From Saprospiraceae bacterium UBA7328 (lineage in GTDB: Bacteria > Bacteroidota > Bacteroidia > Chitinophagales > Saprospiraceae): a stretch of 17,601 bases of DNA. Shown here in pieces: positions 7,863 to 16,068 of this stretch (within the stretch, counting starts at the first letter, position 1; every line of letters starts with the position of its first letter). The translations under genes were made by a program, and so were the position numbers. Under the pieces are notes generated by a model. That model did not search any database and was not told the DNA's origin. It was given only the letters and a program-made list of their open reading frames with translations. The stretch is taken from NCBI GenBank assembly GCA_002471345.1, contig DKPS01000019.1:1-17601 (forward strand), given 5' to 3'.

Positions 7863-9299
7863 GTGGTCCAATATCAAACCGTTGTAGGCTTGGAGGTTCA
7901 TATTCAAATGAATACTTACTCCAAAGCATTTTGTGGAGATGCATTGTCTTTTGGAGCTGAACCTAACACTCATGTTAGCACAATTTCTTTAGCTCATCCT
8001 GGCACTCTACCAAAGCCTAATAAGGAGCATATAAATAAAGGGCTCAAACTTGCACTTTCTTTAAATTCCGAAGTCAATAAGGTCAATGCTTTCGATAGAA
8101 AGCACTATTACTATGCCGATTCTCCAAAGGCTTATCAAATCACGCAAGATAGATTGCCAATCTGTGTAGGAGGAGCATTAGAAATAGAATTAGCTGATGG
8201 AAGTAAAAAAAATGTCAGAATCCATCATATGCATATGGAAGAAGATGCTGGCAAAACTATTCATGATATTGACACTCAATATTCCATGGTCGATCTCAAT
8301 AGAGCTGGAACTCCCCTTTTAGAACTAGTTACAGAACCTGATCTTAATAGCGGTGACGAAGTGCTTGCTTTCATTGCACAACTACAACAATTGGTGAGAT
8401 ATCTAGGAATTTCTGATGGCGACATGGAAAAAGGGTCGTTAAGATGTGATGTAAATATCTCTGTCAATCCAGTCGGATCTAAAATCCTGGGCGAAAGATG
8501 TGAAGTCAAAAATGTAAATTCTAAGAAGAATGCCAAAGCAGCTGTTCTATATGAATCTCAAAGGCAGATCGCATTATTGGAAAAAGGATTAACCTTCAAT
8601 AAACAAACCCTTCATTTTGATCCGGAATCAGGCAGAACATCACCTATGCGAGACAAAGAAGATGCTGATGACTATCGTTATTTCCCTGACCCTGATTTAC
8701 CTCCAATAAGGATTAGCCAAAGTGAAATTGATGAAATCCAAGAGCTCTTACCAGCTCTTCCTTGGGAAGTAAAAAAGAAAATGAAGGAACAGGTGAAGTT
8801 GAATGAATACGATTCCACCATCCTTTCTTCTGATAAAAAAATAGCAGATTACTTTTTTAATTTGCTGGAACAAAAAGCTAATCCTAAGCTTTTAGCCAAT
8901 CTGATGATAAACAAGATATTACCTCATTTGAATGGAAAGGAAATGAGCTCAATTGAAATTGAGGAAGATGTAATAATTTCTTTTTTAAGTTTGATTGAAA
9001 ATGAAAAGGTTAGTCCTTCCACTGCATACCAAAAACTATGGCCTGCTCTAATCGACAACCCAAGCAAACCACCTAAAGATTTAGCTCAATCATTAGGAAT
9101 CCTTCAAATTAAAGACGATGGTATTATTTCCAAAATAATTGAAGAAGTTATATCTGAAAACAGTGTACAAGCTGAAGAATACCGAAAAGGAAAGAAAAAA
9201 GTGTTCGGATTTCTTATAGGTCAAGCTATGAGAAAATCAAAAGGTTCTGCGGCTCCAGATGTTGTAAAAAAAGCATTGATGGATGCTCTTCACAATTAA
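7863..9299 (+). CDS. gatB: Asp-tRNA(Asn)/Glu-tRNA(Gln) amidotransferase subunit B
   Basis: 478 residues, the usual GatB length. With GatA and GatC (not in the window) it amidates misacylated Glu-tRNA-Gln and/or Asp-tRNA-Asn; GatB carries the kinase and tRNA-binding parts. Seen in sequence: the N-terminal hallmark VVGLEVHIQMNTYSKAFCG, the family signature VDLNRAGTPLLELVTEPD (about residues 140-157), DDYRYFPDPDLPP, and a C-terminal YqeY-type tail with the pattern GFLIGQAMRKSKGSAAPD. The start is GTG at 7863: an in-frame TAA lies at 7854-7856 with no ATG after it, and the hallmark begins six residues in. It converges with the ABC ATPase gene across only 21 bp, with no clear terminator hairpin between them. 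Confidence 0.97.
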   Translation: MVQYQTVVGLEVHIQMNTYSKAFCGDALSFGAEPNTHVSTISLAHPGTLPKPNKEHINKGLKLALSLNSEVNKVNAFDRKHYYYADSPKAYQITQDRLPICVGGALEIELADGSKKNVRIHHMHMEEDAGKTIHDIDTQYSMVDLNRAGTPLLELVTEPDLNSGDEVLAFIAQLQQLVRYLGISDGDMEKGSLRCDVNISVNPVGSKILGERCEVKNVNSKKNAKAAVLYESQRQIALLEKGLTFNKQTLHFDPESGRTSPMRDKEDADDYRYFPDPDLPPIRISQSEIDEIQELLPALPWEVKKKMKEQVKLNEYDSTILSSDKKIADYFFNLLEQKANPKLLANLMINKILPHLNGKEMSSIEIEEDVIISFLSLIENEKVSPSTAYQKLWPALIDNPSKPPKDLAQSLGILQIKDDGIISKIIEEVISENSVQAEEYRKGKKKVFGFLIGQAMRKSKGSAAPDVVKKALMDALHN

Positions 9300-9320
9300 C
9301 TCTAGGCAAGATTTATCTGA

Positions 9321-9929
9321 TTATAAGAATAGATGCTCAGTACATTCTTTTAAATCTTCTTTATCATTTGTACTGATAATAACCGTACTGCCTTTTTGCC
9401 ACTTAATCAATAAATCATGATACCATTTCTTAGCTTCAAGATCTAAATAAGAAGTTGGTTCATCTAGAAGAATAATTTCACTTTGGGTAAGAATCGCCAT
9501 AGCTAAAGAAAGCCTTTGTTTCATTCCAGATGAGAAATACTTGATTAATTGATCCTCTTTATAAGGATACTTCATTACTTCTAAGAAACTAGAGTAATCC
9601 ATGTCCTCACGCATTGATCTGAAAGTATTGTGGAAAGAAAACAATTCTTTTATTGATAAATCTTCCAATGGAAAAATATATGGAGCAGCAAAAGAAATCT
9701 GAAACGGAAGGTCTTCAGATTCAGTGATTTTCTGATTGCCTTTGTAGTATTCTCTTTTCCCTAGAGTTGGCGACAATTTGGTTGATAATATTTGCATCAA
9801 TGTACTCTTCCCACTTCCATTTCGGCCTTGTATGCTATGAATAATTCCAGAATTGAACTCATGCGAAATCTTTTTGAGTATCCACTGAGTTGTGTATCGC
9901 TTTGATATGTTTTCTAGGACTATCTTCAT
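9321..9929 (-). CDS. Lone ABC-type ATPase of the lpx operon, atypical H-loop
   Basis: 202 residues, a single compact nucleotide-binding domain. Visible motifs are Walker A (GRNGSGKST, 35-43), a signature loop diverged to FSSGMKQR (132-139) and Walker B with catalytic Glu157 (LLDEPTSYLD). The switch region reads IISTND, so Asn188 replaces the near-universal H-loop histidine. There is no membrane domain, and no permease gene within view. Its ATG overlaps the lpxA stop (ATGA, 9926-9929), implying translational coupling and co-expression with lipid A genes. Similar small ATPases follow lpxA in other Bacteroidota as far as I recall. It might energise an unlinked exporter or work without a permease; the substrate is not deducible. 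It is not recognisable as LptB or MsbA: it lacks the LptB length and the MsbA membrane domain. Confidence 0.88.
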   Translation of the reverse strand: MKIVLENISKRYTTQWILKKISHEFNSGIIHSIQGRNGSGKSTLMQILSTKLSPTLGKREYYKGNQKITESEDLPFQISFAAPYIFPLEDLSIKELFSFHNTFRSMREDMDYSSFLEVMKYPYKEDQLIKYFSSGMKQRLSLAMAILTQSEIILLDEPTSYLDLEAKKWYHDLLIKWQKGSTVIISTNDKEDLKECTEHLFL

Positions 9930-10720
9930 TGTTCTGAGGATGTCATTAGTCCTCGAATCACCCCTCTTTCAGAACCATTGACAAAATCAAGAATTAGAGT
10001 TCTTTCTGCTGAAATAGGAAGTTGATTGAGAATTTTGCTAATGCTCTTAGTAATGTTTGATCCATTTACGAACATTTCCCTATAGATATCTTGAATTTTA
10101 GTGATTTGTGACTCTTCATAACCGCGTCTCCTAAGACCAATGGTATTTACTCCAATATAGCTCAGTGGTTCTCTTGATGCTCTTACAAAAGGAGGAACAT
10201 CCTTTCTGACTAGACACCCGCCTCCTATCATAGCATGAGCTCCTATCCTGACAAATTGCTGTACAGCTGTCATCCCACCTATCACAACATGATCTGCTAT
10301 CTCGACATGTCCAGCTAAAGTAACAGCATTACTTAAAATCGCATTCTTTCCAACCACACAATCATGAGCTACATGCACATATGCCATTATTAATGCATTA
10401 TCATCTACTACTGTTTTATACAAATATTTGGTTCCTCTATTTAGTGTACAGTACTCTCTTATCGTGACATTATTACCAATTTCGAGTGTGGTGTATTCTC
10501 CATCATATTTGAGATCTTGAGGAATGGCACCGAGTGCAGCTCCTGAAAATATTTTACATCCAGAACCGATCCGAGTTCCTGGGTAAATGGAAACATTAGG
10601 TCCTATCCATGAGTTATCTCCTATTTGTACATCTTCATAAATGGTGCAAAAAGGTGAAATCGTGACATTTTGGCCCATCTCTGCCTTTTCTGATATCACA
10701 CTATGAGATGAGATACTCAT
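9926..10720 (-). CDS. lpxA: UDP-N-acetylglucosamine acyltransferase (first step of lipid A synthesis)
   Basis: 264 residues, standard length. It transfers a 3-hydroxyacyl chain from ACP to UDP-GlcNAc in the cytoplasm. The N-terminal two thirds is a left-handed beta-helix of hexapeptide repeats, followed by a helical tail starting near GLRRRGYEES. The catalytic base is His119 (AHDC; E. coli His125), and His138 matches E. coli His144. The position of E. coli His160 is Gln154 here (TAVQQF). The acyl-chain ruler residue (E. coli Gly173) is Gly167, which fits a long acyl donor (inference). Its ATG directly follows the TAG of lpxC-fabZ with no gap, and its own stop overlaps the ABC ATPase start by 4 bp, so the three are translated as a tight unit. 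Confidence 0.97.
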   Translation of the reverse strand: MSISSHSVISEKAEMGQNVTISPFCTIYEDVQIGDNSWIGPNVSIYPGTRIGSGCKIFSGAALGAIPQDLKYDGEYTTLEIGNNVTIREYCTLNRGTKYLYKTVVDDNALIMAYVHVAHDCVVGKNAILSNAVTLAGHVEIADHVVIGGMTAVQQFVRIGAHAMIGGGCLVRKDVPPFVRASREPLSYIGVNTIGLRRRGYEESQITKIQDIYREMFVNGSNITKSISKILNQLPISAERTLILDFVNGSERGVIRGLMTSSEQ

Positions 10721-12109
10721 CTAGTCTGGCCTTTTAACTATTTGGGCGGTTAGCTCTCCCTCTGAAACTATGCTATCACCAACATATACTGTTCCCTGCA
10801 TGTGCACAATTCCTCTTCTTACAGGTGATAATAGTTCCATTTTCAAAATCATAGTATCTCCTGGTAAGACCATTTTTTTGAATTTTACACTATCCATTTT
10901 CAGAAAGTAGGTATCCCATTTTTTAGGGTCTTCCACGGTATTTAAAGCAAGTATTCCTCCTGTCTGAGCAAGGGCTTCCATTTGAAGAACTCCTGGAAAA
11001 ACGGGATTGTCAGGAAAATGGCCAGTAAATAACTGCTCATTCATCGTGACATTTTTAACTCCAACAACATGAGTATCACTTAACTCTGTTACCTTATCTA
11101 CAAGTAAAAACGGATACCTATGTGGTAGAAAACCTTTTACTTCTTCTGCATTATAAACAGGTTGGGCATTTGGATCATAAGTAGGTTTACCTTTTAATTT
11201 TTTCTGCTTGACAAATACCTCTCTTAATTTTTTAGCAAACTCAACATTAGCTTTATGGCCAGGTTTTTTTGCAATAATTCTTCCTTGAATTGGTGCTCCT
11301 GCTAATCTCAAATCTCCAATAAGATCAAGGACTTTATGTTTAGCCATTTCATCAGGATCGATCTCTGACTGACCTATTTTAATATCAGACATTTTTTGTT
11401 GAATATCTGTCTTTCCTAAACTTTTCAGTACCCCCTCTAGTTCTTGTTCGTCAAAGTCTTCATCCAATAGGACCACCGCATTGTCTATGTCTCCACCTTT
11501 TATAAGATCCTGCTCAGCAAGCCCCTTGAGATCTTCAGCAAACACAAATGTCCTTGCAGATGCAATCTCACTAAAGTTATCTGTACTTTTATACGAAGCC
11601 ACCTGGTGCCCAATAACCTGAGATGGGTAATCAATCCAAGCCTCCACTTCGAATGTATCTGATGGAAATGCGATGAGTTCAGCTCCACTTTCTTCATCCT
11701 TATACGATATAACTTCATCTATTTTGACAAATGATGATTCAGATTCCTGATCTACAAGTCCAGTTTCCAATATTCTATCCGCAAATAACTTTGCACTACC
11801 ATCCAAAATGGGAATTTCTACACCATCTACTTGTACTAATACATTTGAAACATTTAATCCAGCCAATGCAGATAGAATATGCTCTATGGTCATAATTTCT
11901 ACATCGCCACTTTTGATATTTGTTCCTCTTATGGTAGAAGAAACGTACTTGACATCAGCAGGAATTATCTTTTCAACCTCCAAGTCTGTTCTAGAAAATT
12001 TAATGCCATAGCCTACCTCTTGAGGAACTAAAGTCATTTGGGATTTCTGTCCAGAATGGAGACCTATACCTTCCCAACTAAGTGTTTCTTTAATTGTTTG
12101 TTGTGTCAT
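10721..12109 (-). CDS. lpxC-fabZ: Bifunctional LpxC deacetylase / FabZ hydroxyacyl-ACP dehydratase fusion
   Basis: 462 residues with two enzymes in one chain, a fusion characteristic of Bacteroidota. Residues 1 to about 305 are LpxC, the zinc-dependent deacetylase of UDP-3-O-acyl-GlcNAc and the committed step of lipid A synthesis: Glu76-His77 (TIEHILSALAG), His258 and Asp262 (KHKVLDLIGDL) are the catalytic and zinc residues, with His285 as the second catalytic histidine. After a linker (about 305-325), FabZ begins at FLPHRYPFLLVDKV and carries the catalytic His364 (GHFPDNPVFPGVLQMEA) and Glu378. FabZ dehydrates 3-hydroxyacyl-ACP, the same pool that LpxA and LpxD draw on, so the fusion ties the two competing uses to one transcript. 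Both active sites look complete. It lies 68 bp after lpxD, with a possible internal promoter. Confidence 0.97.
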   Translation of the reverse strand: MTQQTIKETLSWEGIGLHSGQKSQMTLVPQEVGYGIKFSRTDLEVEKIIPADVKYVSSTIRGTNIKSGDVEIMTIEHILSALAGLNVSNVLVQVDGVEIPILDGSAKLFADRILETGLVDQESESSFVKIDEVISYKDEESGAELIAFPSDTFEVEAWIDYPSQVIGHQVASYKSTDNFSEIASARTFVFAEDLKGLAEQDLIKGGDIDNAVVLLDEDFDEQELEGVLKSLGKTDIQQKMSDIKIGQSEIDPDEMAKHKVLDLIGDLRLAGAPIQGRIIAKKPGHKANVEFAKKLREVFVKQKKLKGKPTYDPNAQPVYNAEEVKGFLPHRYPFLLVDKVTELSDTHVVGVKNVTMNEQLFTGHFPDNPVFPGVLQMEALAQTGGILALNTVEDPKKWDTYFLKMDSVKFKKMVLPGDTMILKMELLSPVRRGIVHMQGTVYVGDSIVSEGELTAQIVKRPD

Positions 12110-12126
12110 ACTTCAGAAGTAATCCT

Positions 12127-12159
12127 CAAAGGTATAGATTCTCCTTTTAAGATAGGAGA
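12127..12159 (-). promoter_or_regulatory. Hairpin and -7-like element between lpxD and lpxC-fabZ
   Basis: On the minus strand, TCTCCT and AGGAGA (12140-12159, 8-base loop) form a perfect 6-bp dyad beginning 18 bases after the lpxD stop codon. It is followed by TACCTTTG (12127-12134), a full TAnnTTTG match lying 17 bases before the lpxC-fabZ ATG. No TTG stands at the expected distance upstream, so the promoter is only half supported. No U-run follows the hairpin, so a terminator is unlikely. It may be an internal promoter or a leader structure affecting LpxC synthesis. Confidence 0.35.
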
Positions 12160-12177
12160 GATTCCTAATTACTCTGA

Positions 12178-13206
12178 TTATTTATCTCGTTTTTCTAAAT
12201 CTGAGATCCTTTTTAGGATCTGTGGGAGTCTTTTAAAAATGGCATAAGACTTCAAATATGAAGTGTAAGAAATGGTTGGATATCCATACCACTTCTTTCC
12301 TTTTTCTTTGATAGAAGATGCCACTCCTGATTTAGCTTGAATTTGGCTATATGGAGCAATTTTAATATGTCCAGATATTCCGACTTGGCCGCCAAGCATA
12401 CTACCTTCCCCAATTTCAGAGCTACCTGCTACTCCAGATTGAGCTGCAATCACTGCATTTTTTCCAATGATTACGTTATGCCCAATTTGGATAAGATTGT
12501 CCAATTTTACCCCACGCCTGATAATAGTAGATCCTAGAGTAGCCCTGTCTATTGTAGTACCACTTCCAATCTCTACATTATCTTCTATTACAACATTTCC
12601 TATTTGAGGAATCTTATGATATTCATTTCCTTTTGGAGAAAATCCAAACCCGTCACAACCAATGACAGCATTTGAATGAATGGCAACATTATTGCCAATA
12701 ATGGAATTTGATAATACTCGAACACCTGGGTGAATAACCACATTCTCGCCTATCATTACGTCTTCCCCTATAAAGACTTGATCTTTTATTGATGTTTTTG
12801 CACCAATTGTTACCCCTTTGCTGACAACTGAAAACTTTCCAACTCCTACATTTAGAGCAATCTTAGCCGAATCATCTACTGATGAAAGTTCGTCGACAAA
12901 GTGAAATTCTTCCTTTGATTTCGAATATTTATCAAGCAATTCTGAGAATTTCCCATAAACATCATCAACATAAATCAAGGTATTATCAGATTTCTGACTG
13001 GGTGTAAATCCTTCTTCTACAAGAATAGTTCTTGAGTATCCTGAATACAAATACTTCTCATACTTAGGATTGGCCAAAAAACATAAAGAATTTGTTGAAG
13101 GCAGTTCAATCTTTCCTAAGCTATTGACATTCCTATTTCCATCACCCTCTAACCTACCATCCGTCAACACAGCAATGTCTGAAGCACTTTGGGAAACAAT
13201 TTTCAT
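12178..13206 (-). CDS. lpxD: UDP-3-O-(3-hydroxyacyl)glucosamine N-acyltransferase
   Basis: 342 residues, standard length. It is the third enzyme of lipid A synthesis and adds the N-linked hydroxyacyl chain to the LpxC product. An N-terminal uridine-binding domain (about 1-105; LCFLANPKYEKYLY fits the LpxD pattern) precedes a hexapeptide-repeat beta-helix (about 110-300) and a short helical C-terminus ending in KRISDLEKRDK. The catalytic histidine is His243 in LIQIGHNVIIG (E. coli His239). GCDGFGF (183-189) is the conserved LpxD turn. It is the first gene of the minus-strand lpx cluster and diverges from the TonB receptor gene across 165 bp, where I find no full-consensus promoter for it. Confidence 0.97.
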   Translation of the reverse strand: MKIVSQSASDIAVLTDGRLEGDGNRNVNSLGKIELPSTNSLCFLANPKYEKYLYSGYSRTILVEEGFTPSQKSDNTLIYVDDVYGKFSELLDKYSKSKEEFHFVDELSSVDDSAKIALNVGVGKFSVVSKGVTIGAKTSIKDQVFIGEDVMIGENVVIHPGVRVLSNSIIGNNVAIHSNAVIGCDGFGFSPKGNEYHKIPQIGNVVIEDNVEIGSGTTIDRATLGSTIIRRGVKLDNLIQIGHNVIIGKNAVIAAQSGVAGSSEIGEGSMLGGQVGISGHIKIAPYSQIQAKSGVASSIKEKGKKWYGYPTISYTSYLKSYAIFKRLPQILKRISDLEKRDK

Positions 13207-13371
13207 AATTTAAAAATAGTCATAAGTAAGCATTTGTCTATTCTAAATCGTTGAATCACTAGATACTCAAGAAACTATGGATGAACTACTCGACTAATTG
13301 AGAATTAATTCCATAATTATCTTCACGCTTCAAAATAACTTTCCTAATATTGGCCTTTTTATCGAAAAACT

Positions 13372-16068
13372 ATGAAAAAAAACGTCATCATCGTGTTTCT
13401 GGTATTTTGTCTTTCCCAATTCTCATTTGGGCAAGAAACCATTAATACCCAATCAGCATCATTTCAAGCCAATTCAATAGCACAAATTATATCTCAATTA
13501 GAGAATCTTTATGATGTGCAGATTTATTTTGAAGAGAACAAAGAATTTGAAAGAGTCATCTCCTTCTCTTATGAAGATAAAGGAATAGACGAAGTTATAG
13601 ATAGATTGCTAAAAGAGACTACCTATACCTTCGTGGACTATAGAGGCTATGCCAAAGTAATCATGCCAAGAACACTTATTGATCAGAATTTTTCATCAGA
13701 ATTCTATCAAGCATTACAATCTAATCTAGGTGAAGAAAATGGAAGTAATAATATTGTCATAGGAACCATGTCTCAACTTGGTGCGGATGGAATGGCCACT
13801 ATTTCTGGGGTAGTCAGAGATATACAAAACAATGATCCTATCATAGGGGCGAGTGTACAATTTGTAGATGCTGGATCTGGAACAATTACAAATATTGATG
13901 GAAGTTTTGAATTGGCTGTAAATGCAGGAAAACATGAGTTACTTATAAGTTCATTAGGTTTCGCTGATTTTTATAAAGAGGTTAATGTTCTCAGTAGCGG
14001 TGTTTTTGACGTATCTCTTGATAAAGGTGCAGTACAATTAGAAGAAGTAACAGTAAGAGCTAGGGCGGCAGATGCTAGAATATCTGGTGCCCAGATAGGT
14101 GTGGAAACGATTGATATTAAAACAATAGAGAAACTACCAAGTTTTCTAGGTGAAGTGGATCTTTTAAAAAGTTTTCTATTACAGCCAGGCGTCAGTTCAA
14201 TAGGAGAAGGTGCATCTGGATTTAATGTAAGAGGAGGTAATGTAGACCAGAATTTAATTCTACAGGATCAAGTTGAGATATTTAATTCATCTCATGCTCT
14301 TGGTTTTTTTAGCACATTTAATACAGATCTCATCCAAAAAGTTGAACTATATAAAGCTAATATTCCTGCGAAGTACGGAGGAAGGCTAGTCTCTGTCATG
14401 AATGTAGAGATGAAAGATGGAGATTTTGAGAGATTTAAAGTAGATGGAGGTGTCGGACCAGTTTCTAGTAGAATTGCAATACAAGGGCCAATTATAAAAG
14501 ATAAAGTTTCATTTATTGGTGGATTCAGGTCTGCATATACAGATTGGGTTTTAAATTCTATAAAAAACTTGGAAGTAAAAAATAGTGAATCTTTCTTCTA
14601 TGATGCAAATGCAAAAATTACAATCAAACCAAATGAGAATCACACTTTAAGCATTTCTGGTTATCAGTCTTATGATGACTTTGTGTATAACCAAGAATTT
14701 GGATTTGAATACAAGTCTCAATTTGGAGAATTAAATTACAAAGCTATTTTATCCGATAAGATATTCTCTGATTTCAGTATTGTTGGCAGTAAATATGAAA
14801 GCGACCAAAACATATTTTCAGGAGAAAGATCAAGAACAATCGGTAATAACATTGATTATGTCAAGGCTGTAGAGAATATCAAAATCGTACCAAATGAAGA
14901 AGTCGAGTTGAATATTGGTGCTGTTTCTACACAATATTTTGTAGATCCAGGGACCCAACAACCATTAGGAGACGATTCTAATGTTCAGGACAAAAATTTG
15001 GACCAACAAAAAGGAAGGGAAACAGCTGTGTATGGAGATGCCACTATTAATTTAGGAGAAGCATTTACTCTTATTGGAGGTGCAAGGTTTATATTTTACC
15101 AATTTCTAGGTGCACACAATGAATTTCAATATCTGAATCCAGATGCTCCAAGGCAAGACGAAACAACTGGATCAGAACTTAAAGAAGGGTCAGTTGCAAC
15201 TTACTCCAATATAGAACCAAGAGTTTCTGCAAGGCTTAAACTATCTGAAAATTCAGCATTAAAGGCTGGTTATAGTAGAACATCGCAATACATCAATCAA
15301 ATTTTCAATGGAGATACCCCTACTCCCACTAGCCTTTGGCAATTGAGCACTCAATATATTAAGCCATTAAAATCACATAATGCATCTATAGGAGTCTTTA
15401 AAAATTTAAGAGATAATGCATGGGAAACAAGTTTAGAATTTTATGCTCGTAAAATTGACCAACAATATGATTATGTCGATTTCGCTCAAATTCAACTGAA
15501 TGATCAATTGGAAACTGATCTAAGATTTGGAGAAGGAAGAGCATATGGAGCTGAAGTAAGTATTAAGAAAAATAAAGGGGTAATAAATGGTTGGTTGAGC
15601 TATACCTATGGACGATCAGAAAGAAAAATTGAAGGTATAAACAAGAACAGATGGTATCTCACCAATTTTGATAAAACACATGACGTATCGTTCATCTTTA
15701 ATTATGAGCCCAATCAGAGGAACACTTTAACCGCAAACTTCAATTACAGTACAGGTAGACCGACAACACCACCGCTAGGCACATTCACTACAAACACTCA
15801 AGTCTTAATACCCATTTTTGCAAATAGAAACTCACAACGTATTCCCGATTATATGAGACTAGATCTGTCCTATACATTAGGAAAAGGATATAGAACAGAT
15901 CAAAAGTTTAGAACCAGCTGGACGCTTTCACTGTATAATGTCTTAGGAAGGAAAAATGCATTCTCTGTATTCTATACACGAGCAGCATTTGATAAAGTAG
16001 ACGCCAATAAACTGTCGGTATTGGGCGGAGTATTTCCATCACTTACTGTCAATTTTGAATTATTATGA
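13372..16068 (+). CDS. TonB-dependent outer-membrane receptor with STN and carboxypeptidase-like domains
   Basis: 898 residues. Domains in order: a signal peptide (1-20, ending SFGQ); an STN (secretin/TonB short N-terminal) domain (about 25-98, ASFQANSIAQIISQLE onward); a low-similarity linker; a carboxypeptidase-D-regulatory-like beta-sandwich (about 143-228, with ISGVVRD and DGSFEL); a plug domain (about 240-355, including GFNVRGGN at 283-290 and IPAKYGGRLVSV); and a 22-strand-type barrel to the end. It would import a substrate across the outer membrane using TonB energy. At under 900 residues it is shorter than most SusC proteins, and no SusD follows. Its partner is a DUF4249 lipoprotein whose ATG overlaps its stop (ATGA, 16065-16068). 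An STN domain often signals to an anti-sigma factor, but no sigma/anti-sigma pair is in the window. The only upstream promoter-like element is TAACTTTC (13336-13343), one mismatch and without a -33 box. The substrate is unknown. Confidence 0.92.
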   Translation: MKKNVIIVFLVFCLSQFSFGQETINTQSASFQANSIAQIISQLENLYDVQIYFEENKEFERVISFSYEDKGIDEVIDRLLKETTYTFVDYRGYAKVIMPRTLIDQNFSSEFYQALQSNLGEENGSNNIVIGTMSQLGADGMATISGVVRDIQNNDPIIGASVQFVDAGSGTITNIDGSFELAVNAGKHELLISSLGFADFYKEVNVLSSGVFDVSLDKGAVQLEEVTVRARAADARISGAQIGVETIDIKTIEKLPSFLGEVDLLKSFLLQPGVSSIGEGASGFNVRGGNVDQNLILQDQVEIFNSSHALGFFSTFNTDLIQKVELYKANIPAKYGGRLVSVMNVEMKDGDFERFKVDGGVGPVSSRIAIQGPIIKDKVSFIGGFRSAYTDWVLNSIKNLEVKNSESFFYDANAKITIKPNENHTLSISGYQSYDDFVYNQEFGFEYKSQFGELNYKAILSDKIFSDFSIVGSKYESDQNIFSGERSRTIGNNIDYVKAVENIKIVPNEEVELNIGAVSTQYFVDPGTQQPLGDDSNVQDKNLDQQKGRETAVYGDATINLGEAFTLIGGARFIFYQFLGAHNEFQYLNPDAPRQDETTGSELKEGSVATYSNIEPRVSARLKLSENSALKAGYSRTSQYINQIFNGDTPTPTSLWQLSTQYIKPLKSHNASIGVFKNLRDNAWETSLEFYARKIDQQYDYVDFAQIQLNDQLETDLRFGEGRAYGAEVSIKKNKGVINGWLSYTYGRSERKIEGINKNRWYLTNFDKTHDVSFIFNYEPNQRNTLTANFNYSTGRPTTPPLGTFTTNTQVLIPIFANRNSQRIPDYMRLDLSYTLGKGYRTDQKFRTSWTLSLYNVLGRKNAFSVFYTRAAFDKVDANKLSVLGGVFPSLTVNFELL

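Noticed and set aside
9300..9320. A bidirectional terminator between gatB and the ABC ATPase gene
   Set aside because: The 21-bp convergent gap has no stem-loop followed by a T-run on either strand.
11500..12247. Several 65-75 codon frames overlapping the lpxC-fabZ gene and the lpxD end
   Set aside because: All lie within or across well-supported lpx genes in other frames and show no domain or export signal.
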